Positions 1-8,398 are shown, counted from the stretch's first letter. The stretch is 64,000 bases of DNA from Streptacidiphilus rugosus AM-16 (GCF_000744655.1 NZ_JQMJ01000004.1:6837698-6901697); one strand, 5' to 3'. Made by a program: numbers and translations. The notes: a model not told the origin generated them from the sequence alone.

Positions 1-138
1 CATCCACTGACTCAGCATGAACCTGCCGCCGCTGAGGCGATGCACCGCCTTGTCCAGCCGCGGCACGACCTTCGGCGCGATCCGTGCGAAGGCCGGGGTC
101 GAGGAGACCTTCTGCATCACGCTCTCCATGGCCTTCAT
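1..138 (-). CDS. F420-dependent nitroreductase/quinone reductase family protein (partial, N-terminus only)
   Basis: Only the first 46 codons are inside the window; the gene runs off the left edge. The visible N-terminus has a basic helix followed by a RLSGGRFMLSQ segment, as found at the start of deazaflavin (F420)-dependent nitroreductase/quinone reductase proteins (PF04075) in streptomycetes. The catalytic beta-barrel lies outside. The ATG overlaps the TGA of the upstream acyl-CoA dehydrogenase (ATGA), so the two are translationally coupled, and a GGAGG stands just ahead. The linkage suggests a redox step in the same catabolic operon. The family call rests on about 45 residues and is moderate. 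Confidence 0.6.
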   Translation of the reverse strand, partial: MKAMESVMQKVSSTPAFARIAPKVVPRLDKAVHRLSGGRFMLSQWM

Positions 139-1361
139 CGCTTATCCTCCACGCCCGCCGGGGTCGGTCCGGTCAGCACGCCCGCCAGTTCCGCCGCCTT
201 CGCGCGCAGCAGGTGCGGGGGGCCGAAGAGCAGTTCGTCCGCCGCGGCGCGCTTGAAGTAGAGGTGGGCCTCGTGCTCCCAGGTGATCGCGATGCCGCCG
301 TGCAGCTGGATCGCCTCGGCCGCGGCCGCGCGCTGGGCGGTCAGCGCGTGGGCGAGCGCCAGCAGCGCGGGAACCGGGTGGTCCGGGTCCGCCGTGGCCG
401 ACCAGGCCGCGTAGAGGGCCGCCGAGCGGGCCGTCTCCACCGCGACGTAGACGTCGGCCAGCCGGTGCTTGACCGCCTGGAACGAGCCGATCGCCCTCCC
501 GTACTGCTGTCTGACCTGCACGTACTCCACCGTCCTCGCCAGTGCCTGCGCCGCCGCGCCGACGGCCTCGGCCGCGAGGGCGACCGCCGCGGTCCGGCCG
601 ATCCCGGCCAGCGCGGGGCCGGCGTCCAGGGCGGGGTCGCCGAGGGGGCGGGCGAGCACGTCCCGCAGTTCGACGCGGCCGACGCTGCGGGTCTGGTCGA
701 TGCCGGCGCTGCGTTCGCGGCTGAGGCCTGGCGTCTGCCCGTCGAGGACGAAGAGAACCGTGCGGCTGCGCGGGAAGCCGCCCGCGTGCGCGGCCACGAC
801 CAGCAGGTCGGCACGGGCCCCGTCGAGCGCGTACTCGGCCTCGCCGTAGAGGGACCAGAGCCCGTCGGCCGCGGGCTTGGCCTGGACGCCGCCCGCTCGT
901 CCGCCGCCTGCGGGGACGTCGCCCGGCGGCAGGCCGGGGTCGGTGGCGGGAACCAGGCCGAGGGCGACCGCCGGGGTGCCCGGCAGGACCAGCGCGGCCG
1001 TGCGCGCACCGGAGGCGAGCGGGGGCAGCAGTTCGTCCCGCTGGGCCGGGCTGCCGCAGGCGGTGATCGCGCCGGCGGCCAGCACCGAGCTGGCCAGCAG
1101 CGGCGAGGGCAGCAGGACCCGGCCGGCCTCCTGGCAGGCCAGTGCGAGCTCGACCGGACCCAGGCCCGCGCCGCCCTGGCTCTCGGGCAGGGCCAGCCCG
1201 GCCAGTCCGAGCTGGTCGGCGAGGCGCCGCCACAGTTCGGCGTCGTAGCCGGCGGTCGAGGCCGCCGCGGCGCGGACCTCCTCCGGCCCCGCCTGCTTGG
1301 CGAGCGCGTCGCGCAGTGCGCGGGCGATCTCGTCCTGTTCCTGGGTGAGCGCGGGATCCAT
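135..1361 (-). CDS. acyl-CoA dehydrogenase family protein
   Basis: A 408-residue flavoprotein of the acyl-CoA dehydrogenase fold: helical N-domain, central beta-domain, and a C-terminal helical domain with the family signatures VRQQYGRAIGSFQAVKHRLAD and the QLHGGIAITWEHEAHLYFKR stretch near the end. It would oxidise an acyl-CoA to an enoyl-CoA with FAD. It is shorter and more divergent in the middle domain than fatty-acid enzymes, like the beta-type subunits of heteromeric dehydrogenases used for steroid or branched acyl-CoA substrates. The ATG at 1361 has a strong AGGAGG; longer reading frames upstream run through the divergent promoter and look non-coding. It is first gene of a leftward operon with the F420-type gene and is divergent from the thiolase, sharing an operator region. 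Confidence 0.88.
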   Translation of the reverse strand: MDPALTQEQDEIARALRDALAKQAGPEEVRAAAASTAGYDAELWRRLADQLGLAGLALPESQGGAGLGPVELALACQEAGRVLLPSPLLASSVLAAGAITACGSPAQRDELLPPLASGARTAALVLPGTPAVALGLVPATDPGLPPGDVPAGGGRAGGVQAKPAADGLWSLYGEAEYALDGARADLLVVAAHAGGFPRSRTVLFVLDGQTPGLSRERSAGIDQTRSVGRVELRDVLARPLGDPALDAGPALAGIGRTAAVALAAEAVGAAAQALARTVEYVQVRQQYGRAIGSFQAVKHRLADVYVAVETARSAALYAAWSATADPDHPVPALLALAHALTAQRAAAAEAIQLHGGIAITWEHEAHLYFKRAAADELLFGPPHLLRAKAAELAGVLTGPTPAGVEDKR

Positions 1362-1403
1362 GCCGCCTCCTGGCCTTCGCACGGTGCTGTGGCTTCGCGA
1401 TAG

Positions 1404-1418
1404 CTGACGGTTCGTCAT
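1404..1418. promoter_or_regulatory. palindromic operator (site 1 of the acyl-CoA regulon)
   Basis: CTGACG-GTT-CGTCAT, one mismatch from a perfect 15-bp inverted repeat. It lies 43 bp upstream of the acyl-CoA dehydrogenase start in the divergent promoter with the thiolase. The same half-sites recur at 1461, 8448, 8496, 23650 and 30336, always between divergent catabolic genes. The form fits a TetR-type dimer site; the regulator is not identified. Confidence 0.65.
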
Positions 1419-1460
1419 ACTAGGAGCCCGCGGATGCGACGCACAGGGGCGCGTGAAGCA

Positions 1461-1481
1461 AATCTGATGTACCGTCAGATT
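1461..1481. promoter_or_regulatory. palindromic operator (site 2 of the acyl-CoA regulon)
   Basis: A 21-bp near-perfect palindrome, aatCTGATG-TAC-CGTCAGatt. It ends one base before an ATG at 1483 that opens the thiolase frame; such a start would have no ribosome binding site, which is one reason to place the thiolase start downstream at 1546. Confidence 0.7.
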
Positions 1482-1545
1482 TATGACTGCAGCTGGTTCA
1501 CGCCTCCGCCACCCGGTCCCCGGAGACTCCGCGCGGAGGCGTCGG

Positions 1546-2688
1546 GTGGCGGTGGTCGGGGTCGCCCTGAGCGACTGCGGGCGGGTGGACGAGGCGACGC
1601 CGTTCCAGCTCCACGCGCAGGCGGCGCGACGCGCGCTCGCCGACTCGGGGCTGTCCAAGGACGTGATCGACGGGGTGGCCTCGGCCGGGCTCGGCATCCT
1701 CGCCCCGGTGGAGGTCTCCGAGTACCTTGGCCTGCGGCCCACCTGGACGGACTCGACCTCGGTCGGCGGCTCCACCTGGGAGGTCATGGCCGCGCACGCG
1801 GCCGACGCGATCGCCGCCGGCCACGCCAACGCGGTACTGCTGGTCTACGGCTCCACGGCACGCGCCGACCTGAAGGCGCGCCGCCGCACCGCGGGCATCG
1901 CGCTGGGCGCCCGCGGCCCGCTGCAGTTCGAGGCGCCCCACGGCCACACGCTGATCGCCAAGTACGCGATGGCGGCCCGCCGCCACATGCACGAGTACGG
2001 CACCACGCTGGAGCAGTTGGCGGGCGTGGCCGTCCAGGCCCGGGCGAACGCCGCGAGCAACCCCGAGGCGATGTACCGGACGCCGATCACGGTGGACGAG
2101 GTGCTCTCCGGCCCGATGATGGCCGACCCCTTCACCAAGCTGCACTGCTGCATCCGCTCGGACGGCGGCTGCGCGGTGCTGCTGGCCGCGGAGGACTACG
2201 TGCCGGACACGGCGAAGGACCCGGTCTGGGTGCTGGGAACGGGCGAGTACCTGAGCCACAGCCTGATGTCGGAATGGGAGGACTTCACCGTCTCCCCCGC
2301 CGCGACCTCGGGCCGGCTGGCCTACGAGCGGGCCGGCGTCGCACCGGCGGACATCGACGTCGCCCAGCTCTACGACGCCTTCACCTACATGCCGCTGGTG
2401 GCCCTGGAGGACCTGGGCTTCTGCGCCAAGGGCGAGGGCGGCGCGTTCGTGGACGCCAAGGCGGGCAGGCTGCTCCGCGACGGCGAGCTGCCGACCAACA
2501 CCGACGGCGGTGGCCTCTCGGCCTGCCACCCGGGCATGCGCGGCCTCTTCCTGATCGTGGAGGCGGTCCGTCAGCTCCGCCGCGAACACCCGGCCGACCG
2601 CCAGGTCCCGAACGGCCCCGAGCTGGCCCTGGTCAGCGGCACCGGCGGCTGGTTCTGCTCCTCCGGCACCCTGATCCTCGCCCGCTGA
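1546..2688 (+). CDS. thiolase-fold lipid-transfer protein (SCP-x thiolase-like)
   Basis: A non-decarboxylating thiolase relative of the SCP-x/lipid-transfer group, 380 residues from GTG 1546. It starts VAVVGVALSDCGR, has the STSVGGSTWEV nucleophile-region segment, LHCCIRSDGG, and the C-terminal SACHPGMRG and SGTGGWFCSSG motifs carrying the family His and Cys. These enzymes thiolytically (or by retro-aldol chemistry) shorten acyl-CoA side chains and work with a separate DUF35 OB-fold protein, which is present here at 7465-7896. The frame is open from ATG 1483, but that ATG abuts an operator and has no Shine-Dalgarno, and codons 1483-1545 lack GC3 bias; GTG 1546 has GGAGG seven bases upstream. 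Divergent from the acyl-CoA dehydrogenase. Confidence 0.88.
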   Translation: MAVVGVALSDCGRVDEATPFQLHAQAARRALADSGLSKDVIDGVASAGLGILAPVEVSEYLGLRPTWTDSTSVGGSTWEVMAAHAADAIAAGHANAVLLVYGSTARADLKARRRTAGIALGARGPLQFEAPHGHTLIAKYAMAARRHMHEYGTTLEQLAGVAVQARANAASNPEAMYRTPITVDEVLSGPMMADPFTKLHCCIRSDGGCAVLLAAEDYVPDTAKDPVWVLGTGEYLSHSLMSEWEDFTVSPAATSGRLAYERAGVAPADIDVAQLYDAFTYMPLVALEDLGFCAKGEGGAFVDAKAGRLLRDGELPTNTDGGGLSACHPGMRGLFLIVEAVRQLRREHPADRQVPNGPELALVSGTGGWFCSSGTLILAR

Positions 2689-2823
2689 CCCCCCGCGGGC
2701 CGCACCGGACCGCGGAGCCCGCAGAGCCCGCGGAGCCCGCGGCGGAGCTCACGCACGCGGACGTCCGGGCCGCGCGTCGCCTTCGCCCCACGGATTGGGC
2801 CCGCGTCGGGCCCGGCGCTGCCG

Positions 2824-3774
2824 TCACGGGCAGCGGACGACCTGGCCGGCGTAGGCGAGGCCACCGCCGAAGCCGAAGAGGAGGACCGGGGCGCCGGAGG
2901 GGATCTCGCCGCGTTCGACGAGCTTGGAGAGGGCGAGTGGGACCGAGGCCGCCGAGGTGTTGCCGGACTCGACGACGTCGCGGGCGACGACCGCGGAGTC
3001 GGAGAGGCCCAGCTTGCCCGCGATGGCGTCGATGATGCGCAGGTTGGCCTGGTGCGGGACGAAGGCAGCGAGCTCGTCCGGGCGGATGCCCGCGCGTTCG
3101 CAGGCCTGGAGTGCGATCGGGGCGATCTGCGTGGTGGCCCACCGGAACACGGTCTGGCCCTGCTGGCTGATGGTGGGGTCCCAGCCGTCGATGCGGACCG
3201 CGTCGCCCTTTCTCGGATCGGAGCCCCAGACGACCGGGCCGACGCCGGCCGGCTCGTCGTCGGCGGTGGCCTCCAGCACGGCCGCGCCCGCGCCGTCCGC
3301 GAAGATGACGCAGGTGGTGCGGTCGGTCCAGTCGACCGTGTCGGACATCTTCTCGGCGCCGATGACCAGGGCGCGGCGCGCGGCGCCCGCACGGAGCGCG
3401 TGGTCGGCGGTGGCGAGCGCGTAGGAGAAGCCGGAGCAGACGGTGTTCACGTCGAAGGCCGCCGGTGCGGGCACCCCGAGGCGGGCGGCGACCTGGGCGG
3501 CGGTGTTGGGGCTGCGGTCGATCGCGGTGCAGGTGGCGACGACGACCAGGTCCACGGTCTCCGCGTCGAACCCGCTGGCGGCGAGCGCCTTCTCGGCGGC
3601 GCGGGCGGCCATGTCGGCCACGCTCTCGTCGGGCGCGGCCAGATGCCGACGCCGGATCCCGACCCGGGAGGTGATCCACTCGTCGCTGGTGTCGACCAGA
3701 GTCGCGAGCTCGTCGTTGGTGAGGACCTTCGACGGCTGGTAGTGGCCCAGTGCGACGATGCGGGAACCTGTCAT
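2824..3774 (-). CDS. beta-ketoacyl-ACP synthase III family protein (FabH paralogue)
   Basis: A 316-residue KAS III. The Cys-His-Asn triad is visible: Cys113 in NTVCSGFSYAL, His241 in VPHQANLR and Asn272 in ESGNTSAAS. KAS III condenses an acyl-CoA starter with malonyl-ACP. No other fatty-acid synthase genes (fabD, acpP, fabF) are near, so it is a stand-alone paralogue and may supply an unusual starter or an acyl-CoA condensation. ATG 3774 gives the normal family N-terminus (MTGSRIVALGHYQP); the longer frame upstream adds residues unlike the family. It is convergent with the thiolase, 135 nt apart. Confidence 0.92.
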   Translation of the reverse strand: MTGSRIVALGHYQPSKVLTNDELATLVDTSDEWITSRVGIRRRHLAAPDESVADMAARAAEKALAASGFDAETVDLVVVATCTAIDRSPNTAAQVAARLGVPAPAAFDVNTVCSGFSYALATADHALRAGAARRALVIGAEKMSDTVDWTDRTTCVIFADGAGAAVLEATADDEPAGVGPVVWGSDPRKGDAVRIDGWDPTISQQGQTVFRWATTQIAPIALQACERAGIRPDELAAFVPHQANLRIIDAIAGKLGLSDSAVVARDVVESGNTSAASVPLALSKLVERGEIPSGAPVLLFGFGGGLAYAGQVVRCP

Positions 3775-4035
3775 GAGACCACTCAAGCCGGTTACCGGCC
3801 GGTCTCCCGAAGCGACTCGGCACAGGATAAGCAGGCAAGAGCTGTAGATCCTGGACAAACCATGAGGTTCGACGCGAGCTCGGAGCACCGATCGCGACCG
3901 AGGCGCACGGGGCCGCCGGGGCCGGAACACGGAACGGGGACGGCGCGGGGGACGGGCTCGGAGCCCTGCTCGGCGCCCTGCTCGGAAGACGGCCCGGAGG
4001 GCGAGCCCGGGGCGGCGGCGCGGACCGCCGCACCG

Positions 4036-4908
4036 TCACTGGGCGAGCGAGGCCGCGTCGCCCATCACGATGACCGGGTGCTTGGTCGGGTCCAGGGCGC
4101 GCAGCAGCGCCGCCATGTCGGCCTTGGAGAGCGCCACGCAGCCGTGCGTCGGGCCGCCGTGGTCCACGTGGACCCAGATGCCGCCGCCGCGGGACGTGCC
4201 CATCGGGCGCTGCCCGTCCAGCGGCGAGGTGCCGGGGACGTGGTTGTAGTTGATGGCGACCACGTAGTCGAAGGCGTCCTGCAGCGACTCGCCCTCGAAG
4301 CCCGTGCCCGGGGCCTGGAAGGCCGACGAGTGGGTGTAGGGGAGCTTGGTGCCCGGGTTGGCATAGAGGCCGCCGGCGTCGGTGAGGCCGAAGACGCCGA
4401 TCGGGCTGTGCAGGTCGCCCGCGTGGTGGTCGGTCGTCCAGCCGTCCTTGCCGTTGCGGGAGGCCCAGACCGTGCCGGCGATCCAGCTGCCGTCGGCGGT
4501 ACGGGTGTAGAGGACGGCGGTGCCGGTGTTCTGGTTCTTGCCCTTGCCGGTGACCAGCAGCACCTGCTGCGCGTTGGCCGGCACCCTCGCCGCGAAGGCG
4601 GCGCCGAGGCCGGGCAGGTGCTTCAGCGCCGCGGCGGGCGTGGCGCGGTCGATCGAACGGGAGGCGTCGCCGTCGCCGGTGCGGCCCGCGACGGGCGAGG
4701 CGGCGGGGTCGGTCGAGGCGGACGCGCTGCTGCCGTGGTGCGGGTTCAGGAAACCGGCCACCGCGATGACCGCGACCGCGGCCACCGAGCCCACCCCGAG
4801 GAAGCTCGTGCGCACCAGACGCTTGCGCCTGGCCCTGGCACGGGCCGCGGCGCGCGCCTGGGCGCGGGTGAGCCTGGGGGCTGAGCTGGTTCGGGCATGG
4901 CTGGCCAT
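4036..4908 (-). CDS. membrane-anchored L,D-transpeptidase (YkuD domain)
   Basis: 290 residues from ATG 4908. A very basic N-terminus (many Arg/Ala) precedes one hydrophobic helix (FLGVGSVAAVAVIAVAGFL), giving an N-in, C-out anchor. The C-terminal half has the L,D-transpeptidase signature, a His in the IWVHVDHGG segment followed by THGCVAL with the catalytic Cys. Such enzymes form 3-3 cross-links in peptidoglycan or attach proteins to it, at the outer face of the membrane. An alternative start at 5016 would add 36 residues with a poor ribosome site. The promoter region upstream (4909-5349) is long and has several palindromes. Confidence 0.85.
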   Translation of the reverse strand: MASHARTSSAPRLTRAQARAAARARARRKRLVRTSFLGVGSVAAVAVIAVAGFLNPHHGSSASASTDPAASPVAGRTGDGDASRSIDRATPAAALKHLPGLGAAFAARVPANAQQVLLVTGKGKNQNTGTAVLYTRTADGSWIAGTVWASRNGKDGWTTDHHAGDLHSPIGVFGLTDAGGLYANPGTKLPYTHSSAFQAPGTGFEGESLQDAFDYVVAINYNHVPGTSPLDGQRPMGTSRGGGIWVHVDHGGPTHGCVALSKADMAALLRALDPTKHPVIVMGDAASLAQ

Positions 4909-5349
4909 AGCTGGGATCCTCGCAGGTGATCGACGTGACGCGGACCGTGAAGCCGCTGCGCTGCCACCCTTCGGCTCGTACGCCCCCACCTTCTGTGCAG
5001 GCGTCACCCGCGTCACGGTACCCCCATCGAGTGATGCGGGACCGCAACGGCGTGCAGGGAACCGGCCCGAATTGAGCCCGTGTCAGCGCCCGACACACCG
5101 GGGCGGCCAGCGCTGATCCCCGGCGGAAGGGTGTGGCGGCGTTCCGCATACACATCACTCGATGTGTCTAAGGTCACAGGAGTGACACAGCAACATCCCG
5201 GAGGTGCCACGGAGTCATATCCGGCCCACCCGACCGGCTTCGGCGTCGGCGGCCCCCGGCGAGCACGGGCAAGGTGCGACAAGACCTGGCAAGGAACGAC
5301 AAGGCATGCCGAATCCGGCAAACCATGGCGAACCATGTCCGACCGGGTG
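4909..5349. other. 441-nt gene-free region with palindromes and a Crp-like site
   Basis: No convincing gene. It carries ACACATC-ACTC-GATGTGT (5150-5167), a second copy of its core in opposite orientation, CATCGAGTGATG (5025-5036), a GTCAC-AGGA-GTGAC repeat (5173-5186), and GTG-N6-GTCAC at 5164-5177, which fits the GTG(N)6GNCAC consensus I recall for Streptomyces Crp. It most likely holds the promoter of the L,D-transpeptidase gene. Confidence 0.4.
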
Positions 5350-6450
5350 TCAGCCGAGTGGCCCGAGAATCGCCTGGGACTCGACGAGGCCCTGGTCGCT
5401 GGGCTGCCGGCCCTCGCCCAGGACCCGGGCGGCCTGGCGGGCCCTGAGGTCCTGGTGCGCCTCGGCGGGCCTGACGAAGCCGTGGCGGGCGCGCGCCTCG
5501 GCCGGCGGCAGCACCTCCGCGTTGCGCGGCGGGACGCCGAGTTTCATCGGCGCGATCACCGGAACCGTGGACGGCGAGAGCCGTCCCAGCAGCAGCAGTT
5601 CGACCCGAGGGCTGAGGTGCGCCAGCGCGAAGCTCAGCTTCATGACCGGCACGATCAGGACGTCGAGAAGGCGCGACTGCCGGATCCCGGCCAGCTCCCG
5701 CATCCAGCGCGGCAGGGTGGCGACGGTGGCGATCCGCTGCGCCCTCGCGACGACCGCGCTGAGCGGCTTCGCCCAGCCGGGCGTCGGCGGCAGCACCAGT
5801 TCGGTCCGCAGCAGATGGTTCATCGCCTGCCGGGCGATCGGGCTGGCGGAGAGCTGCGGCCGCATCCGTTCGAAGTACGCACGGACGCCCTCGCGGGTGC
5901 GCGGGATGTCGTCGGGCGAGCAGGTCTGCAGCTCGGCCGCGGTCGCGCACGCCTCCCAGTACTCCTTCTCCTCCTCGGCGCCGAGCTTCCCGGGGCCGTA
6001 GCGCTCGTAGGCATAGAGGATCGAGTGCCAGCCGGTGAGCTGGATCCACAGCTGCGAGGCGGGGTCGTTGGCGTCGTAGGTCCCGTCGCCGTACGGCAGA
6101 CGCCCGACAGCCTTGGAGTGGACCTTGACGAGCACGTCCGCCGCGCGGCACACCTCGCGCGATCCGGCGAAGGCCACCATGGCGAAGTAGCGCAGGGTCC
6201 GGTCGTAGCGGGTGCGCGGACGCTGGTAGATCCCCTGGGTCGTGTGGACCGCCGCCACCAGGGGTGGGTCGAGCTCCTCCACGACGACGGCCCGCTGGAA
6301 GCCGACCGTCAGGGACGTCGGATAGCTCCACACCTTCCAGACCACCGAACCCGGGCCGAAGAAGCCGTAGTCCTCGTGCGGTTCGACCTCGCCGAAGCTG
6401 CCGAACCTGCCGCCGACTTCGCCGACCTTGCTGCGCCTCGGACCGGGCAT
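5350..6450 (-). CDS. DUF2236 / MpaB-like oxygenase family protein
   Basis: 366 residues, all helical, of the DUF2236 family that includes rubber oxygenase (Lcp) and MpaB heme proteins. Recognisable parts are the N-terminal FFGPGSVVWKV, VLVKVHSKAVGRL, DPASQLWIQLTGWHSILYAYERYGPG and PRTREGVRAYFERMRP. Relatives usually read LWIH or LWVH at the fourth position of LWIQ, so a conserved His may be replaced by Gln here. Substrate unknown. It is divergent from a TetR gene (6523) with two tandem operators in the 72-nt gap, so it is very probably that regulator's target. ATG 6450 is chosen because the frame upstream of it runs through the operators. Confidence 0.82.
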   Translation of the reverse strand: MPGPRRSKVGEVGGRFGSFGEVEPHEDYGFFGPGSVVWKVWSYPTSLTVGFQRAVVVEELDPPLVAAVHTTQGIYQRPRTRYDRTLRYFAMVAFAGSREVCRAADVLVKVHSKAVGRLPYGDGTYDANDPASQLWIQLTGWHSILYAYERYGPGKLGAEEEKEYWEACATAAELQTCSPDDIPRTREGVRAYFERMRPQLSASPIARQAMNHLLRTELVLPPTPGWAKPLSAVVARAQRIATVATLPRWMRELAGIRQSRLLDVLIVPVMKLSFALAHLSPRVELLLLGRLSPSTVPVIAPMKLGVPPRNAEVLPPAEARARHGFVRPAEAHQDLRARQAARVLGEGRQPSDQGLVESQAILGPLG

Positions 6451-6473
6451 GCCGCCACCCCTCGCACCTCGTA

Positions 6474-6512
6474 TACGACACTGCTGTCGTAAATTAAGAC
6501 ACGCATGTCGTA
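6474..6512. promoter_or_regulatory. two tandem TetR operators
   Basis: TACGACA-ctgc-TGTCGTA (6474-6491, perfect) and TAAGACA-cgca-TGTCGTA (6495-6512, one mismatch) are spaced 21 bp apart, two helical turns, in the gap between the divergent oxygenase and TetR genes. The second ends 10 bp before the TetR GTG start, which points to autoregulation. Confidence 0.75.
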
Positions 6513-6522
6513 AACTGCCAAG

Positions 6523-7197
6523 GTGCCAGCGCCCACCTCTTCGGAAGCCGCCCCGCCGCGCAAGCGGCGCCCCTACGCCGCGCGCGTCCCCCTCGCCGAA
6601 CGCCGCGAGCAACTCATGGACGCGGCCTTGGCCGTGATCGTCGACGAGGGCTACGAGCGGATCTCCGTCGACGCCGTCGCCAAGCGGGCGGGCGTGGCCC
6701 GGTCGGTGGTCTACGGAGCCTTCGACAACCTCGAAGTCCTGCTCGGCGCGCTGCTCGACCGGCAGCAGGCGCAGGCCTTCGGCCGCCTGCTGGAGACCCT
6801 TCCGGTCGGGGCGGAGACCGGTGATCCGGCGGCGTTCGCGGACGAGCCGGTACGTCGGATGTCGGCGATGCTGCGGGAGGACCCGGACACCTGGCGGCTG
6901 ATCCTGCTGCCGCCAGGCTCGATGCCGACGGTCGTCAGGGACCGCATCGAGGCGGACCGGGAGCGGTTCCGACGCCTCGTCCAGGCATGGCTCTCCGAGG
7001 CACAGGACCGTCGCGCGGAGCCCGCGCTCGACGCGGAGGTGCTGGCGCACGCGCTGGTCGCCTGCGCCGAGCATTTCGGCCGGCTGGCCTTGACGGAACC
7101 CGGCAGGTTCGACGCGGAGCGTCTGATCGCCCAGGTGCGGGGGATCCTCCGCGCGGTGCTCTCGTTGCACCCTCCAGGAGCGCGAGGCTCCGCTTGA
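6523..7197 (+). CDS. TetR/AcrR family transcriptional regulator
   Basis: 224 residues. The N-terminal helix-turn-helix (about residues 22-70) reads RREQLMDAALAVIVDEGYER...VDAVAKRAGVARSVVYGAFDNLEVLL; the rest is the all-helical ligand domain. It starts with GTG 6523 just after two operators and probably represses itself and the divergent oxygenase. Its last residues, PPGARGSA and the stop codon, are encoded by the left arm of an intergenic repeat (7180-7213), so the 3' end seems to have been remodelled by that element. Confidence 0.92.
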   Translation: MPAPTSSEAAPPRKRRPYAARVPLAERREQLMDAALAVIVDEGYERISVDAVAKRAGVARSVVYGAFDNLEVLLGALLDRQQAQAFGRLLETLPVGAETGDPAAFADEPVRRMSAMLREDPDTWRLILLPPGSMPTVVRDRIEADRERFRRLVQAWLSEAQDRRAEPALDAEVLAHALVACAEHFGRLALTEPGRFDAERLIAQVRGILRAVLSLHPPGARGSA

Positions 7198-7440
7198 TCA
7201 ACTGCCTGCGCGAGAAACCACCCGGTGCGGATGGCCCTGCGCGTTGAAGACCATCTGCTCATCGGAGGGGGTACCTCCCCGCCGAAGGCTGGGAATTGTC
7301 GCGCACGCAGTTGATCAAGCAGAGCCTCGCGCCCCTGACAGTGCAACCAGGCCTCTGTTGTCAGCAGTCACGTCCGCGCGCCGGAGGCGCGCAGTTCCTC
7401 GCGCCCCCGAGGTGGTGCAACGGGTCCTCTGCCGTCAGGC
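7173..7440. repeat. intergenic hairpin repeat, copy 1
   Basis: Two 34-nt arms, 7180-7213 and 7299-7332, are inverted copies with two mismatches (key core GCTTGATCAACTGC). The loop holds a GTGCGGATGGCCCTGCGCGTT module that also recurs in other copies. It lies between the convergent TetR and OB-fold genes and likely ends transcription in both directions. Confidence 0.7.
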
Positions 7441-7464
7441 GCCGCGCCCCCGAGGGACGTGCAG

Positions 7465-7896
7465 CTAGCTCGAGGCGTCGACGCGGAAGACCGGGACCGG
7501 GGGGCCCGGTTCGGCGTCGGCGGTGAAGGCGACGAAGTCGGCGGAGACGGGCATGTCCGGCCGGAGCGCCGCGGGGTCGCAGTCGACCAGCGTCGTCATC
7601 AACCGGGGGCCCTCCTCCAGCCGCACCACCGCCGCGACGTACGGCACGCGCTCGCGGAACGGCGGAAGGTCGTTCGCGTGGACCACGGACCAGGTGTAGA
7701 GCGTGGCCCGGCCGCTCGCCTGCTCCCAGCGGACGTCCTCGCTCCAGCAGTGCGGGCAGAACTCGCGCGGGTAGTGGTGCGCGCGCCCGCACCCGTCGCA
7801 GCGGCGGAGCAGCAGGCGGCCCTCGGCGGCCGCGTCCCAGTAGGGCCGGGTGAAGGCGTCGGGTTCGGGCAGGTCGGTGCGGGGGACGGTACTCAC
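7465..7896 (-). CDS. Zn-ribbon / OB-fold protein (DUF35), thiolase partner
   Basis: 143 residues from GTG 7896, which has GGGAGG eight bases upstream. An N-terminal zinc ribbon (CDGCGRAHHYPREFCPHC, two CxxC knuckles) leads into an OB-fold with the ATLYTWSVVHAND and VPYVAAVVRLEEGPRLMTTL strands. DUF35 proteins bind SCP-x-like thiolases and are needed for their activity in steroid and acyl-CoA side-chain removal. The thiolase at 1546-2688 has no partner beside it, so this is the best candidate; both promoters carry the same operator type. It follows the DoxX-like gene by 37 nt. Confidence 0.88.
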   Translation of the reverse strand: MSTVPRTDLPEPDAFTRPYWDAAAEGRLLLRRCDGCGRAHHYPREFCPHCWSEDVRWEQASGRATLYTWSVVHANDLPPFRERVPYVAAVVRLEEGPRLMTTLVDCDPAALRPDMPVSADFVAFTADAEPGPPVPVFRVDASS

Positions 7897-7933
7897 GGGC
7901 GGGGCCTCCCACGATCGGACGGACGGGACCGGC

Positions 7934-8398
7934 TCAGGCGCCGAAGAGGTGGAAGGCACGGTCCAGGGACCAGCACTGCCAACTCGCGGCGAACAGGCAG
8001 ACCAGGGAGATCAGCGCCATCATCAGGTTCTGACCCTGCTCGGCCCAGTCGTGGATCATCAGCACGAAGTACAGGAGGTTGAGCAGCAGGCCGGCCGCCA
8101 GCGCGATCGGGCTGAGCAGCCCGAAGGTCAGGCCGAGCCCCAGCGCCAGCTCCGCGAAGACCACCACGTAGGCCATCGGCTTGGGCCGGGGGGCGACGAT
8201 ACGGTCGAAGGAGGCGCGGACGAAGGACCAGCGGTGCCGGGCGGCGACGTCCTTGGCCCAGTCGATGCCCGTGGAGCGCTGCAGCCAGCCCTTCTTGTCC
8301 TTGTGACGCCAGCTCTCCAGCCACCACAGCCCCAGGCCTATGCGGAGCACCGCGAACCACTCCCCCGCCGACAACCCGTAGGTGTGCACTGTCTGCAC
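7934..8398 (-). CDS. DoxX/DoxD-like (TQO small subunit) membrane protein
   Basis: 154 residues with four hydrophobic helices (around residues 14-30, 75-95, 97-118 and 125-142) and the DoxD/TQO small-subunit pattern (GLGLWWLESWRHK near the N-terminus). Related proteins act as quinone-linked or thiosulfate:quinone oxidoreductase subunits, but most actinobacterial members have no known reaction. It is first gene of a leftward pair with the OB-fold protein and divergent from the acyl-CoA synthetase. Confidence 0.75.
   Translation of the reverse strand: MQTVHTYGLSAGEWFAVLRIGLGLWWLESWRHKDKKGWLQRSTGIDWAKDVAARHRWSFVRASFDRIVAPRPKPMAYVVVFAELALGLGLTFGLLSPIALAAGLLLNLLYFVLMIHDWAEQGQNLMMALISLVCLFAASWQCWSLDRAFHLFGA

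Noticed and set aside
3052..4884. A 610-codon plus-strand frame across FabH and the L,D-transpeptidase
   Set aside because: It is antisense to two genes with complete catalytic motifs and crosses their intergenic region without any ribosome site.
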